A stretch of 13,274 bases of DNA from a candidate division WOR-1 bacterium RIFOXYB2_FULL_48_7 (GCA_001771615.1 MEUF01000095.1:6876-20149), one strand, 5' to 3'; positions 1-8,015 are shown, numbered from the stretch's first letter. The notes: generated by a model from the sequence alone, not told the origin. Numbers and translations: made by a program.

Positions 1-54
1 TATATTGATATACCTCTAAATAAAGTAAAAGTAGCCAGCGACGATTAATAAAAC

Positions 55-1284
55 TTGAGACCTTCATTGAGAGTATTGCAGTATTTCACTATCGCGTTGA
101 TAATTGGCCTTTCGTTCTACAATTTCGGTTGTGGGTCTGTCAATGAAGAGGCGACGACCACAATTACATCGACCACGACGACAACAACTGCCGCTTCAAC
201 CACAACCACCGTTACCACTACTACCAGCGTAGCAACCACTGTAACCACCACAACAATTGGCTCAACAACTGTCACAACTACCAGCACAACAACTACAACC
301 GCTCTCTCGTATTCCTGGGAGGCGCTGGGTAGCGGGGTTGATGATACAGTTTATGCCCTATTTTGGTCGTCAAATGGCTATCTGATAATAGGGGGTGACT
401 TTACCACCGGCAGCAACAATATTGCCAGCTTCGAAGGCGGGGTTTATCGCGGCTACGCTTCCGGACCCGGGGGAAGGGTCAGGGCCATAACTGAACATTC
501 CGGGATACTTATGGCGGCGGGAGACCTTGCCCACGCCGTAAGATACTTTAATGGCAGTTGGAATGACCGGGGGGGAGCCCTGATAGGTTATGGCAATTGC
601 TTGGTTGATGCAGCAGGCGGATCAGGGCCAAATTTATGCGTCGGCGGAACCCTGACAAACGAGGCAGCTTTCATCAACCGTTTTGCCTACGCTTTGAATT
701 CCAATGATTTTGTGGGCGGCGGGACAACCAATTGGGGGACTGTCGAGGCGCTGACCTTCGATTCGGGCAGTCAATATGTTTTTGCCGGGGGAATTGGCCT
801 TGGCCAGGCCGACTATTTCATTCAGAAAGCATCGGTCAATAATCTTGGCGGCTGGAGTTCCATAACCAATCAGCCTAACGGTCCAATTTATGCCCTGGCC
901 GCCAATAACGGTCTTCTGTATTTCGGCGGCACTTTTGATCAAATAAGCCCCACGACAAATACAAGCAATATCGCAAAATATAATATCTCCAGCGAAACAT
1001 TTAGTGCGCTTGATTCAGGGATAGCTGGCCCAGTTTATGCTTTAGCGGTTGATACAAGCAACGGCCTGCTGTTTGCGGGAGGTTATTTCTCCTCGGCGTC
1101 CGGCACCAGTGCCAACAATATTGCTGTCTGGGATGGGTCAAGCTGGCATGCCCTTAATGCCGGGACTAATGGGACAGTTGAGGCCATAGCCATTGATCCG
1201 CAGGGGAATGTTTATGTCGGCGGGCATTTTACCTCTGCCGGCGGAATATCTGCCAACCATATAGCTAAACTAACCAGGGACTAA
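55..1284 (+). CDS. Thr-linker lipoprotein with a beta-propeller of GG-F type repeats
   Basis: Probable surface lipoprotein. Residues 7-24 are a hydrophobic signal segment ending in NFGC, so Cys26 is the likely lipidated residue, although Asn at -3 is not a classic lipobox. Residues 34-83 are almost pure Thr with a few Ser, Val and Ala, a likely flexible or glycosylated stalk. From Trp88 to the end there are about seven repeats of 45-50 residues of the form V-x-A-L...G-x-L-x-x-GG-x-F...N-I-A-x-(W/Y), with GG pairs at 113-114 and 389-390. This resembles Rax2-like or kelch-type beta-propeller blades. The start is uncertain: the frame opens right after a stop at 49-51, the first codon is TTG at 55, and another TTG lies at 67. 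Neither has a Shine-Dalgarno. The role is unknown; propellers of this kind usually bind ligands or proteins. The 3' end overlaps the convergent small ORF by 3 bp. Confidence 0.8.
   Translation: MRPSLRVLQYFTIALIIGLSFYNFGCGSVNEEATTTITSTTTTTTAASTTTTVTTTTSVATTVTTTTIGSTTVTTTSTTTTTALSYSWEALGSGVDDTVYALFWSSNGYLIIGGDFTTGSNNIASFEGGVYRGYASGPGGRVRAITEHSGILMAAGDLAHAVRYFNGSWNDRGGALIGYGNCLVDAAGGSGPNLCVGGTLTNEAAFINRFAYALNSNDFVGGGTTNWGTVEALTFDSGSQYVFAGGIGLGQADYFIQKASVNNLGGWSSITNQPNGPIYALAANNGLLYFGGTFDQISPTTNTSNIAKYNISSETFSALDSGIAGPVYALAVDTSNGLLFAGGYFSSASGTSANNIAVWDGSSWHALNAGTNGTVEAIAIDPQGNVYVGGHFTSAGGISANHIAKLTRD
154..303 (+). repeat. Low-complexity ACN (Thr codon) tract
   Basis: About 150 bp made mostly of ACA, ACC, ACT and ACG triplets encoding the Thr-rich stalk of the first lipoprotein. 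The plus strand is strongly A/C-rich and nearly free of G. The triplets are mixed rather than identical, which argues against simple slipped-strand phase variation but may still allow length change between strains. Confidence 0.75.
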
Positions 1285-1472
1285 ACCTTAAAGTCGTTTT
1301 TGGGCAGGGTGTAAACGCCAGCAATTTCTGTCGGCTGGAGCTTCGCCTGGGCCTCGGCAAACAATTGCTTCAAGGCTTGCTCAAAGTTGGGTTCCTGACT
1401 TAATTCCGATTTTCCCAAATTGGCCAAGCCTGGTTTATAGTCAAAGCCGGTTTTTTCTACCCTAAGCCCCAT
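1281..1472 (-). CDS. Small hypothetical protein, 63 residues
   Basis: Not recognised. The frame is 63 codons from the only available ATG (1470-1472) to TAG. Upstream in frame there is no other start before a stop at 1515-1517. No Shine-Dalgarno is visible before the ATG. Codon choice (many GCC, GGC, GAA and AAA codons) resembles the neighbouring genes. The protein is soluble and charged, with an amphipathic helix-like stretch around residues 29-46 (FEQALKQLFAEAQAKLQ) and a short Lys/Asp-containing tail. It lies 48 bp downstream of serS in the same direction and could be the last gene of that transcription unit. It fills an otherwise empty 240 bp gap between serS and the convergent lipoprotein, which supports it modestly. 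It could also be a chance frame. Confidence 0.45.
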   Translation of the reverse strand: MGLRVEKTGFDYKPGLANLGKSELSQEPNFEQALKQLFAEAQAKLQPTEIAGVYTLPKNDFKV

Positions 1473-1520
1473 GACACTATTTTTATCGCAACAAACGGTG
1501 GTTTTCTTGTATCGCTAAAG

Positions 1521-2768
1521 TTAAAGAGGCAAAACTTCCGGCAGGGAGATAGTTCCGTCAGCCTGTTGATAATTTTCCAGTATTGCCGCCAGGCAGCGCC
1601 CAACGGCCAGCCCCGACCCGTTCAAGGTATGTAAATATTCCGGCTTACTCTCTCTATTTGGCCGGTAACGGATGGCGGCGCGCCGGGCCTGAAAAGCCTC
1701 AAAGTTTGAGCAGGAAGAAATTTCCCGATAAGCGTTTTGCGAAGGAAACCAGACCTCAATATCATAGGTTTTAGCCGCGGCAAAACCCAAATCACCGGTA
1801 CAGAGCTCCACCACCCGATACGGCAGGCCAAGTTTCTGTAAGACTGCTTCTGCATCATGCGTTAAAGCTTCCAGGGCTTCATAAGACTTGTCAGGTTCGA
1901 CAAATTTGACCAGCTCGACCTTGTTAAATTGGTGCTGCCGGATGATCCCTTTGACATCTTTACCATAAGAACCCGCCTCCCGACGGAAACAGGGGGAAAA
2001 ACAAACATAATTAAGCGGCAGTTGCTCCCTGGAAAGAATTTCGTCGCGATGTAAATTGGTCACAGAGACCTCGGCGGTTGGGATCAGATATAATTCATCG
2101 TCGCGGCACCTGAACAATTCCTCCTCAAACTTGGGCAGTTGACCTGTTCCCTGCAAGCTCTCTGGTTTGACCATCACAGGCGTCAAGACCTCGGTATAAC
2201 CATGATCCCTGGTATGGAGATTAAGCATAAAGTTAATGAGGGCCCGTTCCAAAGCTGCCCCCGCCCCTTTATAAACAACAAAACGGGAACCAGATATTTT
2301 GGCCGCCCGGTCAAAATCAAGCCAGCCAAGTTGTTTACCCAGCTCGTCATGCGGCAGCGGCTGAAAAGTAAAGTGGCGCGGTTCTCCCCAGCTTCTGATG
2401 ACCGTATTTTCAGCCGAAGTTTTGCCGACTTTGACTGATTGGTGCGGCAAATTGGGCAGGATCATCGCCAGGTCATTTAACCTGCTTTCCAGTTCCGCCA
2501 ATCCTCCCTCCAATCCCTTGATCTCCTCGGCCACAGCCCTTGAGGCGGCCAATATTTCCCCGGCGTCCTGCTTGTCCCTTTTTAGTTGGGCTACCTGATC
2601 GGAGAGCTGGTTGCGCCTGGCTTTGAGGGTGTCAATCTGCAAATTTTTCCGCCGCCAATCAGCGTCGCAGGTGATAATTTTATCAAGGATGGCCGCATCA
2701 GCCCCTCGTTTCATTAAAGCTTCCTTGATAATTTCCGGATTGTGCCTGATTATTTTTGGGTCGATCAT
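1521..2768 (-). CDS. serS: Seryl-tRNA synthetase
   Basis: Cytosolic class II aminoacyl-tRNA synthetase that activates serine with ATP and charges tRNA-Ser (and tRNA-Sec where present). The 415 residues match the bacterial length of about 420. The N-terminus (MIDPKIIRHNPEIIKEAL) is typical and leads to a long charged helical-hairpin region at about residues 30-105, the tRNA-binding coiled coil. Motif 2 lies around Phe261-Arg262-Arg263-Glu264 followed by AGSYGKDVKGIIRQHQF, and motif 3 starts at Gly384 (GSGLAVGRCLAAILENYQ). A TAEV serine-site segment is also present. The C-terminus ends EVLPL, slightly shorter than in many homologues. The ATG at 2768 has no clear Shine-Dalgarno. It lies 7 bp after the transporter stop, so translation is probably coupled. 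Confidence 0.97.
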   Translation of the reverse strand: MIDPKIIRHNPEIIKEALMKRGADAAILDKIITCDADWRRKNLQIDTLKARRNQLSDQVAQLKRDKQDAGEILAASRAVAEEIKGLEGGLAELESRLNDLAMILPNLPHQSVKVGKTSAENTVIRSWGEPRHFTFQPLPHDELGKQLGWLDFDRAAKISGSRFVVYKGAGAALERALINFMLNLHTRDHGYTEVLTPVMVKPESLQGTGQLPKFEEELFRCRDDELYLIPTAEVSVTNLHRDEILSREQLPLNYVCFSPCFRREAGSYGKDVKGIIRQHQFNKVELVKFVEPDKSYEALEALTHDAEAVLQKLGLPYRVVELCTGDLGFAAAKTYDIEVWFPSQNAYREISSCSNFEAFQARRAAIRYRPNRESKPEYLHTLNGSGLAVGRCLAAILENYQQADGTISLPEVLPL

Positions 2769-2775
2769 TGTTTAA

Positions 2776-3840
2776 TTATTCTAGCAGAGTGGTAAAAGTA
2801 ATCAATCCAAGAAACGAGATTGCCATCCCAAACCACATCACCCCGGAATAGCCAAATCCCTGCGCAATAAAGCCAGCCAGGAAAGGGCCAATCACCGCCG
2901 TAAAATTGCCGATGGAATTGAGCAGGCCGACCGCCGATGAACGCTCCCGGTTATTAGTCAGGATTTCCTGCAAAGCACCAACCTGTAAAGTTGAAAATGA
3001 AATTGAGAGCAAGAGCTGAAAAGCCATGACAACCGGCAGGTATGGGAACATGGCATAACCGAAAAAAGTAATAACCGTGCAAAGCAAGCCAATATTAATC
3101 AAATATAAATTGCGAAAGCGCTCGACATACTGCATCAGAAAAAACTGGCTGGCCAGATTAATAAAATATGTCAGTCCGATCAGTGTTTTATCTGCTCCGG
3201 TAAAAACCAGATAAAGTGGAAAGATCGACCAGATTGCCTGTGCCCCCAAAGCGCGAAGAAAATAAGGCAGATAGACCCTTAAGTTGCTGCGGACAATGCG
3301 CCAGGGAAGTAGCGAAGGTTCAACCTGTTTTTCATATTTCCCGCCGATCTGAAAAGAGAGCAAAAAGGCCACGAAAAAGAATAATGAGCTTAACAGGAAA
3401 ATTGTATCGTTATTGGCGATAAATCCGGCCAGTAACCCGCCAATTCCCCACCCCAGGGAACCATATCCGGCATATTGCCCCATTTTCCCTTTGTGTTCAA
3501 CATAAGCGAAAACTGTCAGCGCGGCCGGAAAAGTTCCAGCGGCAAAACCAACCAGGGCCCGGAGCCAAAACAACGATGGCAGGTCATTGGCCATTATCTG
3601 CAGGGCAAAAACCAGGGCAGAAAGCAGCAGGCCAAACCTTAGGAAAAACTTCCCCCCATACTTATCGGACAGATATCCGAAAAGATAATTAGAGAGCATG
3701 AACATGGCGTTATAAGCGCCAACGATTACCCCCACCATGATCGGCCCGGCACCATACTGTTCTGATATAAGCGGAATAAAAACAGAAGAGGCCAGTATCG
3801 CCGCAAAGCTGAAAAGCTGGATCAGGTTTGAGTTTTCCAC
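2776..3840 (-). CDS. Major facilitator superfamily transporter
   Basis: Integral inner-membrane secondary transporter, probably of MFS type with 11-12 hydrophobic segments. The MFS motif A is clear in the loop after the second segment: GYLSDKYGGKFFLR at residues 55-68. The second half has the expected repeat, and GLLNSIGNFTAVIGPFLAGFIA resembles helix 11. At 354 residues it is shorter than the usual 390-400 because loops are short and the C-terminus stops right after the last hydrophobic segment. The start is GTG at 3838-3840, inside the 3' end of cysS (19 bp overlap). It is preceded by AGGGA with about 5-7 nt spacing, which supports this start. The substrate is unknown. Its place between cysS and serS hints at amino-acid or drug export, but that is only inference. 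Confidence 0.9.
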   Translation of the reverse strand: MENSNLIQLFSFAAILASSVFIPLISEQYGAGPIMVGVIVGAYNAMFMLSNYLFGYLSDKYGGKFFLRFGLLLSALVFALQIMANDLPSLFWLRALVGFAAGTFPAALTVFAYVEHKGKMGQYAGYGSLGWGIGGLLAGFIANNDTIFLLSSLFFFVAFLLSFQIGGKYEKQVEPSLLPWRIVRSNLRVYLPYFLRALGAQAIWSIFPLYLVFTGADKTLIGLTYFINLASQFFLMQYVERFRNLYLINIGLLCTVITFFGYAMFPYLPVVMAFQLLLSISFSTLQVGALQEILTNNRERSSAVGLLNSIGNFTAVIGPFLAGFIAQGFGYSGVMWFGMAISFLGLITFTTLLE

Positions 3841-5249
3841 CTGGTTCCCTGCGGCGTATCTTCAATGATAATCCCCATTTGCAAAAGCTGCTGGCGAATT
3901 TCGTCAGCTTTTTTATAATCCTTATCCTTTTTGGCACTCATCCGGCGATCGATCAATTCCTCAATCAACTCACCACTCACCACCTGCGACTTTCCGCTTC
4001 CCAAGTTAATGCCCAGCACGCTTGTCAGCTCAACAACCACATCCCTCATCAGCCGCAAACAGCCGGCCTCACGCTCGCCTTCGGCCAAAGCCTGCCGGCA
4101 ATATTTCATCAGCTCAAAAATCGCCGCCAGCGCCCCGGCAGTATTAAAATCATCGTCCATGGCAGCGCGGAACTTATCCCGAAAAGCGGTTAATTCTTCT
4201 TCCATGTCTGCAACTTCCAACGGCGGCGCCTCATGGGTTGAATGTTCGATTAAAAACTCTATTTCTGAAATAAATTGTTTGATTTTATTTAAGCCCTCAC
4301 CAGCAGCGATAATTTCGCTGTCACTATAATTGATTGGGCTCCGGTAGTGGGTTAAGAGAAAAAAGAAACGGACCACCATCGGGTCAAATTTACTGAAAAT
4401 ATCTTTGAGGGTGAAAAAGTTGCCTAATGATTTGCTCATTTTTTGTTTATTGATCGTCACAAAGCCATTATGCAGCCAGTATTTGACCCATGGCCGCTTG
4501 CCTGTCAACGCCTCTGTCTGGGCAAGTTCATTTTCATGGTGGGGAAATTCCAGGTCCATCCCCCCACCGTGGATATCAAATTGTTCCCCCAAGTATTTGG
4601 TCGACATTGCCGAACATTCGATGTGCCAGCCCGGCCTCCCCAGCCCCCAGGGACTTTCCCAAGATGGCTCCCCCGCCTTGGCCGTCTTCCAAAGAGCAAA
4701 GTCAAAGGGGTTTTTCTTGGCGCTATCGACCCCCACCCTGGCACCGGCCTCGTTATCTGCCGGCTTGCGATGAGAAAGCTGGCCATAGCCGGGAAATTTC
4801 TCGACAGAAAAATAAACCCCGTCAGCCAGCTGGTAAGCAATCCCCCGCTCAACCAATCCGCTGATCCACCTGATCATCTCTGGGATATGTTCAGTCGCCT
4901 TGGGATAAATATCAGCCCGCTTAACATTTAATTTGTCCATCTCATCCAGAAAGGACTGTGTAAATTTGGTGGCCAGAACACTGCTATCTATGCCCAATTC
5001 CCGGCTTTTATTGATGATTTTGTCATCAACATCAGTGACATTTTGGACATACTTGACCCGAAATCCGCAATACTCCAAATATCTCCTGATTGTGTCAAAA
5101 ACAACGTAAGCCCGGCCGTGGCCGACGTGTGATTCATCATAGGGGGTAATGCCGCAAACGTACATATTGACCGCCGGCGGGGCCAGCGGGACAAAATCCT
5201 CTTTTTTTCTTGTCAGAGTGTTATAAATGCGGAGTGTCATTTCGGTCAT
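3822..5249 (-). CDS. cysS: Cysteinyl-tRNA synthetase
   Basis: Cytosolic class I synthetase that charges tRNA-Cys. The HIGH-like signature is HVGH at residues 41-44 and KMSKS is at 270-274. The four zinc ligands known from the E. coli enzyme align with Cys32, Cys212 (HIECSAM), His237 and Glu241 (HHENE). A DALR-type helical anticodon domain follows, with a C-terminal end DTPQGTRWKTQT. The 475 residues are close to the family norm of about 460. Two in-frame ATGs are possible, 5249 and 5240. Neither has a Shine-Dalgarno, so the exact start is open; the protein core begins TLRIYNTLTRKKEDF. It is the first gene of the cysS-MFS-serS unit and is divergent from the second lipoprotein across a 75 bp gap. 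Confidence 0.97.
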   Translation of the reverse strand: MTEMTLRIYNTLTRKKEDFVPLAPPAVNMYVCGITPYDESHVGHGRAYVVFDTIRRYLEYCGFRVKYVQNVTDVDDKIINKSRELGIDSSVLATKFTQSFLDEMDKLNVKRADIYPKATEHIPEMIRWISGLVERGIAYQLADGVYFSVEKFPGYGQLSHRKPADNEAGARVGVDSAKKNPFDFALWKTAKAGEPSWESPWGLGRPGWHIECSAMSTKYLGEQFDIHGGGMDLEFPHHENELAQTEALTGKRPWVKYWLHNGFVTINKQKMSKSLGNFFTLKDIFSKFDPMVVRFFFLLTHYRSPINYSDSEIIAAGEGLNKIKQFISEIEFLIEHSTHEAPPLEVADMEEELTAFRDKFRAAMDDDFNTAGALAAIFELMKYCRQALAEGEREAGCLRLMRDVVVELTSVLGINLGSGKSQVVSGELIEELIDRRMSAKKDKDYKKADEIRQQLLQMGIIIEDTPQGTRWKTQT

Positions 5250-5266
5250 TTTAACATAAATCCGGC

Positions 5267-5295
5267 TTGACTTTAAGTTATGGCAGGTTTAAATT
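5267..5295 (+). promoter_or_regulatory. Candidate sigma70-type promoter of the second lipoprotein
   Basis: TTGACT (5267-5272, five of six matches to TTGACA) is followed after 17 bp by TAAATT (5290-5295, four of six to TATAAT). The predicted transcript would start near 5302, giving a leader of about 23 nt that contains the Shine-Dalgarno. The -10 match is weak, so this is tentative. Confidence 0.4.
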
Positions 5296-5311
5296 TATCC
5301 ATATTCTGCTT

Positions 5312-5318
5312 AAGGAGG
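5312..5318 (+). promoter_or_regulatory. Ribosome binding site that fixes the lipoprotein start
   Basis: AAGGAGG, a full anti-SD match, lies 6 nt before the ATG at 5325. It decides the start at 5325 over an in-frame ATG at 5280, which has no such site and would put a charged, non-signal sequence in front of the signal peptide. Confidence 0.9.
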
Positions 5319-5324
5319 CCTTTC

Positions 5325-6860
5325 ATGTTCAAGAAATTGGGATTGGCGATTTGTTTGGTCCTTGGTACTTGGTTATTGGTCATTACCACAGGCTGCGGCA
5401 GTTCTTCATCGACCGAGGCGACAACCACCACCGCGACAACTTCCACCACCTCCACCACCGCTGGTCCGACAGGCAACATCACCATTAGCGGCACACTTAA
5501 TTCCGGCGTGCTTTCAGCCAGTGGTTTAAGCTCTTCTTCCCTCAAAATTCAAGCCAAGGCTTTTGCCGCAATTTCTGATTACAATATTATCGCCGTTTCC
5601 AAAGACACCGGCCAGGCCTATTTTGCCGCCACCGCAACCGATGCCAGCGGCAATTTTTCCATCCCCAACTTGCCGGCCGACGAAAAGTATTTTATTGAAG
5701 TCCTTGATTCAAGCAATAAATTGGTTGCGCCCATCGCCTTTGGCAGCTCAAATGAAGGAGCGGTCATGGCGATAGATCCAAAAAACGGCAATGTCAGCCT
5801 GGGGGCAATCGCTTATGACAGTGCCAAAGGTTGTGCCGCTCCGACCACCCCACCCACCGCCAATTTTGACCTGGCGGCCACAGTTGAAGCCAAGAACGGA
5901 GAAACCTTGGTCCCCAAGGGGGCGGAAAATTTTGGCAAGGGGAGTGTCACAGAAATTTCGGCCGGCAATTACGTCAGCAATACCACCGACGGCGATAAGG
6001 ACGGATTGCCCAATTCCTTTGATGCGGATAATAACGGCGACCTGGTAGTTGATGAGCTTGACGGCCTGTTTTCCTTTGAGGCGATTAACGGGGCCAACGC
6101 CAATTTTTATCTTTATGCTTTCACCAATTTGAAAGTTGATTATGACCAAAGGGATACATTTAAAGATAATTTCTCAACCTTTAGTGTGGCCATTGGCTTA
6201 TCAGCCGGCAATAAATCGGGAGCGGCAACCAAGTCAATTTCCAGCGTCAGGATTATTGGCGGGCCAACCTGGATGGCTGACGCCAATGTCGTTGGCGGCA
6301 GCAAGTGGAGCACCTCTAACTACAATGTCCCCTTAAAAATGCCAAATGTTTATGAAGTTCAGCTGAATAACGTCAGGCCAACTTTTGAGGTTAACGCCGG
6401 GGATACCTTGAAATATCTGATAACGTATGACGATGCCTCAACTGAAGAAGCGATTAAAATGATCAATTTTGTTTTTTCCGACATCCCCAGAGTGGTCGCT
6501 TTTAAAGTCGGCGATGATCCCTGGAATGCCAATTTGCCGGCTAATGGCCGCCTTTCCATAGCCACAACCAGCGAAGTCGGCTTGCGCTGGACCCGTCCCA
6601 AAGATGAAGCGGGCAACGAAATTATCGGCGGCCGCTATACCTGGGAATATAATTCAAATTCCGGCGGAGCGATTGAAACGACCGTCATCACCAGTGATGC
6701 TAACGCCCTTTTGACCAGCCTGGAAGCAACGCTCGACGTGATGACACTGCCCGACTTCAAATCAGCTGATGCTCAGGGAGAATTCATGATTGGCGTCTGT
6801 ATCCGCAGTCAGGCTAACGACAACTCGGCAGAAAATTGCCGGTTCAGTAAGGGCTGGTAA
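5325..6860 (+). CDS. Thr-linker lipoprotein with carboxypeptidase-regulatory-like domain and Ca-loop
   Basis: Exported lipoprotein of 511 residues. The N-terminus MFKKLGLAICLVLGTWLLVITTGC is a classic signal peptide with Cys24 as the lipidated residue. Residues 30-46 are a short Thr/Ser linker. Next comes a segment of about 100 residues (GNITISGTL... DASGNFSIPNLPADEKYFIEV) typical of carboxypeptidase regulatory-like or transthyretin-like beta-sandwiches. Residues about 222-246 (DGDKDGLPNSFDADNNGD then ELDG) look like a thrombospondin type 3 style calcium-binding loop. The remainder is beta-rich with no family I recognise; the C-terminal 120 residues could be a fibronectin-III-like sandwich and contain two Cys near the end. 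The start is fixed by the strong Shine-Dalgarno. The gene is divergent from cysS and ends 3 bp before the convergent cysE. Its function is unknown, probably surface adhesion, scaffolding or binding. Confidence 0.9.
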   Translation: MFKKLGLAICLVLGTWLLVITTGCGSSSSTEATTTTATTSTTSTTAGPTGNITISGTLNSGVLSASGLSSSSLKIQAKAFAAISDYNIIAVSKDTGQAYFAATATDASGNFSIPNLPADEKYFIEVLDSSNKLVAPIAFGSSNEGAVMAIDPKNGNVSLGAIAYDSAKGCAAPTTPPTANFDLAATVEAKNGETLVPKGAENFGKGSVTEISAGNYVSNTTDGDKDGLPNSFDADNNGDLVVDELDGLFSFEAINGANANFYLYAFTNLKVDYDQRDTFKDNFSTFSVAIGLSAGNKSGAATKSISSVRIIGGPTWMADANVVGGSKWSTSNYNVPLKMPNVYEVQLNNVRPTFEVNAGDTLKYLITYDDASTEEAIKMINFVFSDIPRVVAFKVGDDPWNANLPANGRLSIATTSEVGLRWTRPKDEAGNEIIGGRYTWEYNSNSGGAIETTVITSDANALLTSLEATLDVMTLPDFKSADAQGEFMIGVCIRSQANDNSAENCRFSKGW

Positions 6861-6876
6861 AAATCAGCGGATTTTT
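6859..6876. terminator. Weak A/T hairpin between convergent genes
   Basis: AAAAATC, loop AGCG, GATTTTT forms a symmetrical 7 bp stem with only one G-C pair, flanked by an A-run on one side and a T-run on the other. It sits exactly at the convergent lipoprotein/cysE junction and could act weakly in both directions. The stem is too A/T-rich to be called a good intrinsic terminator. Confidence 0.2.
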
Positions 6877-7475
6877 TCTTCCAGGGCTTTTAAGCGATTG
6901 TTAAGTTCATCGATTGCCCGATGGATCGGGTCAGGCAGGGCGCCATGTTCCAGCGGGTCTAGCCGCCGACCCTCGATCTTGCAAATCGTCGAAGGATTGC
7001 CAACCACGGTCGAATCGGCCGGGACCGGCTTGGTCACGACTGCCCCGGCACCAACCCGGGCATTATCTCCCACCAGGATATCACCCAAAATTATCGCCCC
7101 CGCCCCGATTACAACATTATTGGCAATTGTCGGATGACGTTTTCCTTTTGTCTTCCCGGTGCCGCCAAGGGTCACCCCCTGGTAGATAGTCACATCGTTG
7201 CCAATCACCGCTGTTTCCCCAATGACCACCCCGTTGCCATGATCAATAAAGAAACGCCGGCCAATAGTCGCCCCCGGATGGATTTCGATTAGCGTCAACA
7301 AACGCATAATTTGCGATAATAAACGGGGTAAAACCGGAATTTTCCAGCTATACAGGATATGAATAAATCGATGCGCCCAAATTGCCCAGAGCCCTTGGTA
7401 TAAAAGAACCTCCAGAATATTTTTCGCCGCCGGGTCTTTGTCAAATATTGTCTTGATATCATCAAACATATGCAT
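6864..7475 (-). CDS. cysE: Serine O-acetyltransferase
   Basis: Cytosolic enzyme that transfers acetyl from acetyl-CoA to L-serine, giving O-acetylserine, the direct precursor of cysteine. The 203 residues fit the short Bacillus-type form. A helical N-terminal region (residues 1-60) precedes a left-handed beta-helix of hexapeptide repeats. The core is EIHPGATIGRRFFIDHGNGVV-IGE: His79 corresponds to catalytic His158 of E. coli CysE and Glu64 takes the place of Asp143, as is common in the short forms. GGTGKTKGKRHPTI is the family's CoA-site loop. ATG at 7475 is supported by GAGGT (7482-7486) 6 nt upstream; a second ATG at 7469 is less well spaced. It is the last gene of a four-gene operon and starts 9 bp after the DUF2148 stop, whose codon overlaps the ribosome binding site. 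Confidence 0.96.
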   Translation of the reverse strand: MHMFDDIKTIFDKDPAAKNILEVLLYQGLWAIWAHRFIHILYSWKIPVLPRLLSQIMRLLTLIEIHPGATIGRRFFIDHGNGVVIGETAVIGNDVTIYQGVTLGGTGKTKGKRHPTIANNVVIGAGAIILGDILVGDNARVGAGAVVTKPVPADSTVVGNPSTICKIEGRRLDPLEHGALPDPIHRAIDELNNRLKALEEKIR

Positions 7476-7484
7476 AATATTACC

Positions 7485-8015
7485 TCATTTTCTGTCAAAA
7501 AAGGGATTTTTTCCGGACACAGACAATGGAATGCCATAGGCAACTGCCAGACCCTGCGGCAGCAACCCACCCTCCATGGCGGCCTTGCCGACCGAATACA
7601 TAATGCGGCAATCTATCCGCTTGTCGCTGGCCAGGCTAACGGCCGAACCGACAGCAATGCCCAGGTCGCCGGTATTATAGGCGCAAATGACATTGTCTTT
7701 TTCCGCTTCAGCGCAGTTGGTTCGACCGCAATATGAACAATATTTCAAACCGATGGTCTGTTTTTTTGTACCAATTAAAATGATCGCTACTGCGCTTTTG
7801 ATGTTTTCCGCATCCCTTAAAAATGTCTGGTGATTTTCCCGTTCACCGATCTTTTTCATCATGGCCGAGAGACGGGGAATTTCGTCCCCCGACACAACCA
7901 GGATTTCCAGCAAATCAATCCCCCTAGCCTTGGGAGCTGTTCTGGCTGCCAAAGCCATGTCTTCAGCCGCCCGCAGTACCGCCTGGCGGCGAAATTCCGG
8001 TTCGCTGATCACCAA
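7485..8015 (-). CDS. DUF2148 / COG4739 ferredoxin-domain protein
   Basis: Predicted cytosolic metal- or FeS-binding protein of unknown reaction. It belongs, by pattern, to the family annotated as containing a ferredoxin domain (DUF2148, COG4739). A Cys cluster is visible: Cys93-x2-Cys96-x4-Cys101-x9-Cys111 (YCSYCGRTNC then ICAYN). It is followed by the family-like stretch DLGIAVGSAVSLA and the IDCRIMYSVGKAA segment, which holds a further Cys. The 176 residues are near the family length. The start is a tandem TTG (8015)-GTG (8012), with GGAG placed 8 and 11 nt upstream respectively; TTG is the better spaced. The gene overlaps the channel stop by 7 bp. Position between a channel homologue and cysE suggests a redox or sulfur link, but this is only context. 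Confidence 0.85.
   Translation of the reverse strand: MVISEPEFRRQAVLRAAEDMALAARTAPKARGIDLLEILVVSGDEIPRLSAMMKKIGERENHQTFLRDAENIKSAVAIILIGTKKQTIGLKYCSYCGRTNCAEAEKDNVICAYNTGDLGIAVGSAVSLASDKRIDCRIMYSVGKAAMEGGLLPQGLAVAYGIPLSVSGKNPFFDRK

Noticed and set aside
154..303. CRISPR-like or tandem repeat array
   Set aside because: The periodicity is a triplet of Thr codons in frame with the lipoprotein; there are no repeat/spacer units.
4443..4931. 162-codon plus-strand frame opposite cysS
   Set aside because: It is opposite conserved cysS motifs (KMSKS, zinc ligands) and has no protein-like features.
5280..5324. Upstream ATG start of the second lipoprotein
   Set aside because: AAGGAGG 6 nt before the ATG at 5325 and a perfect signal peptide from there show the extension is untranslated leader.
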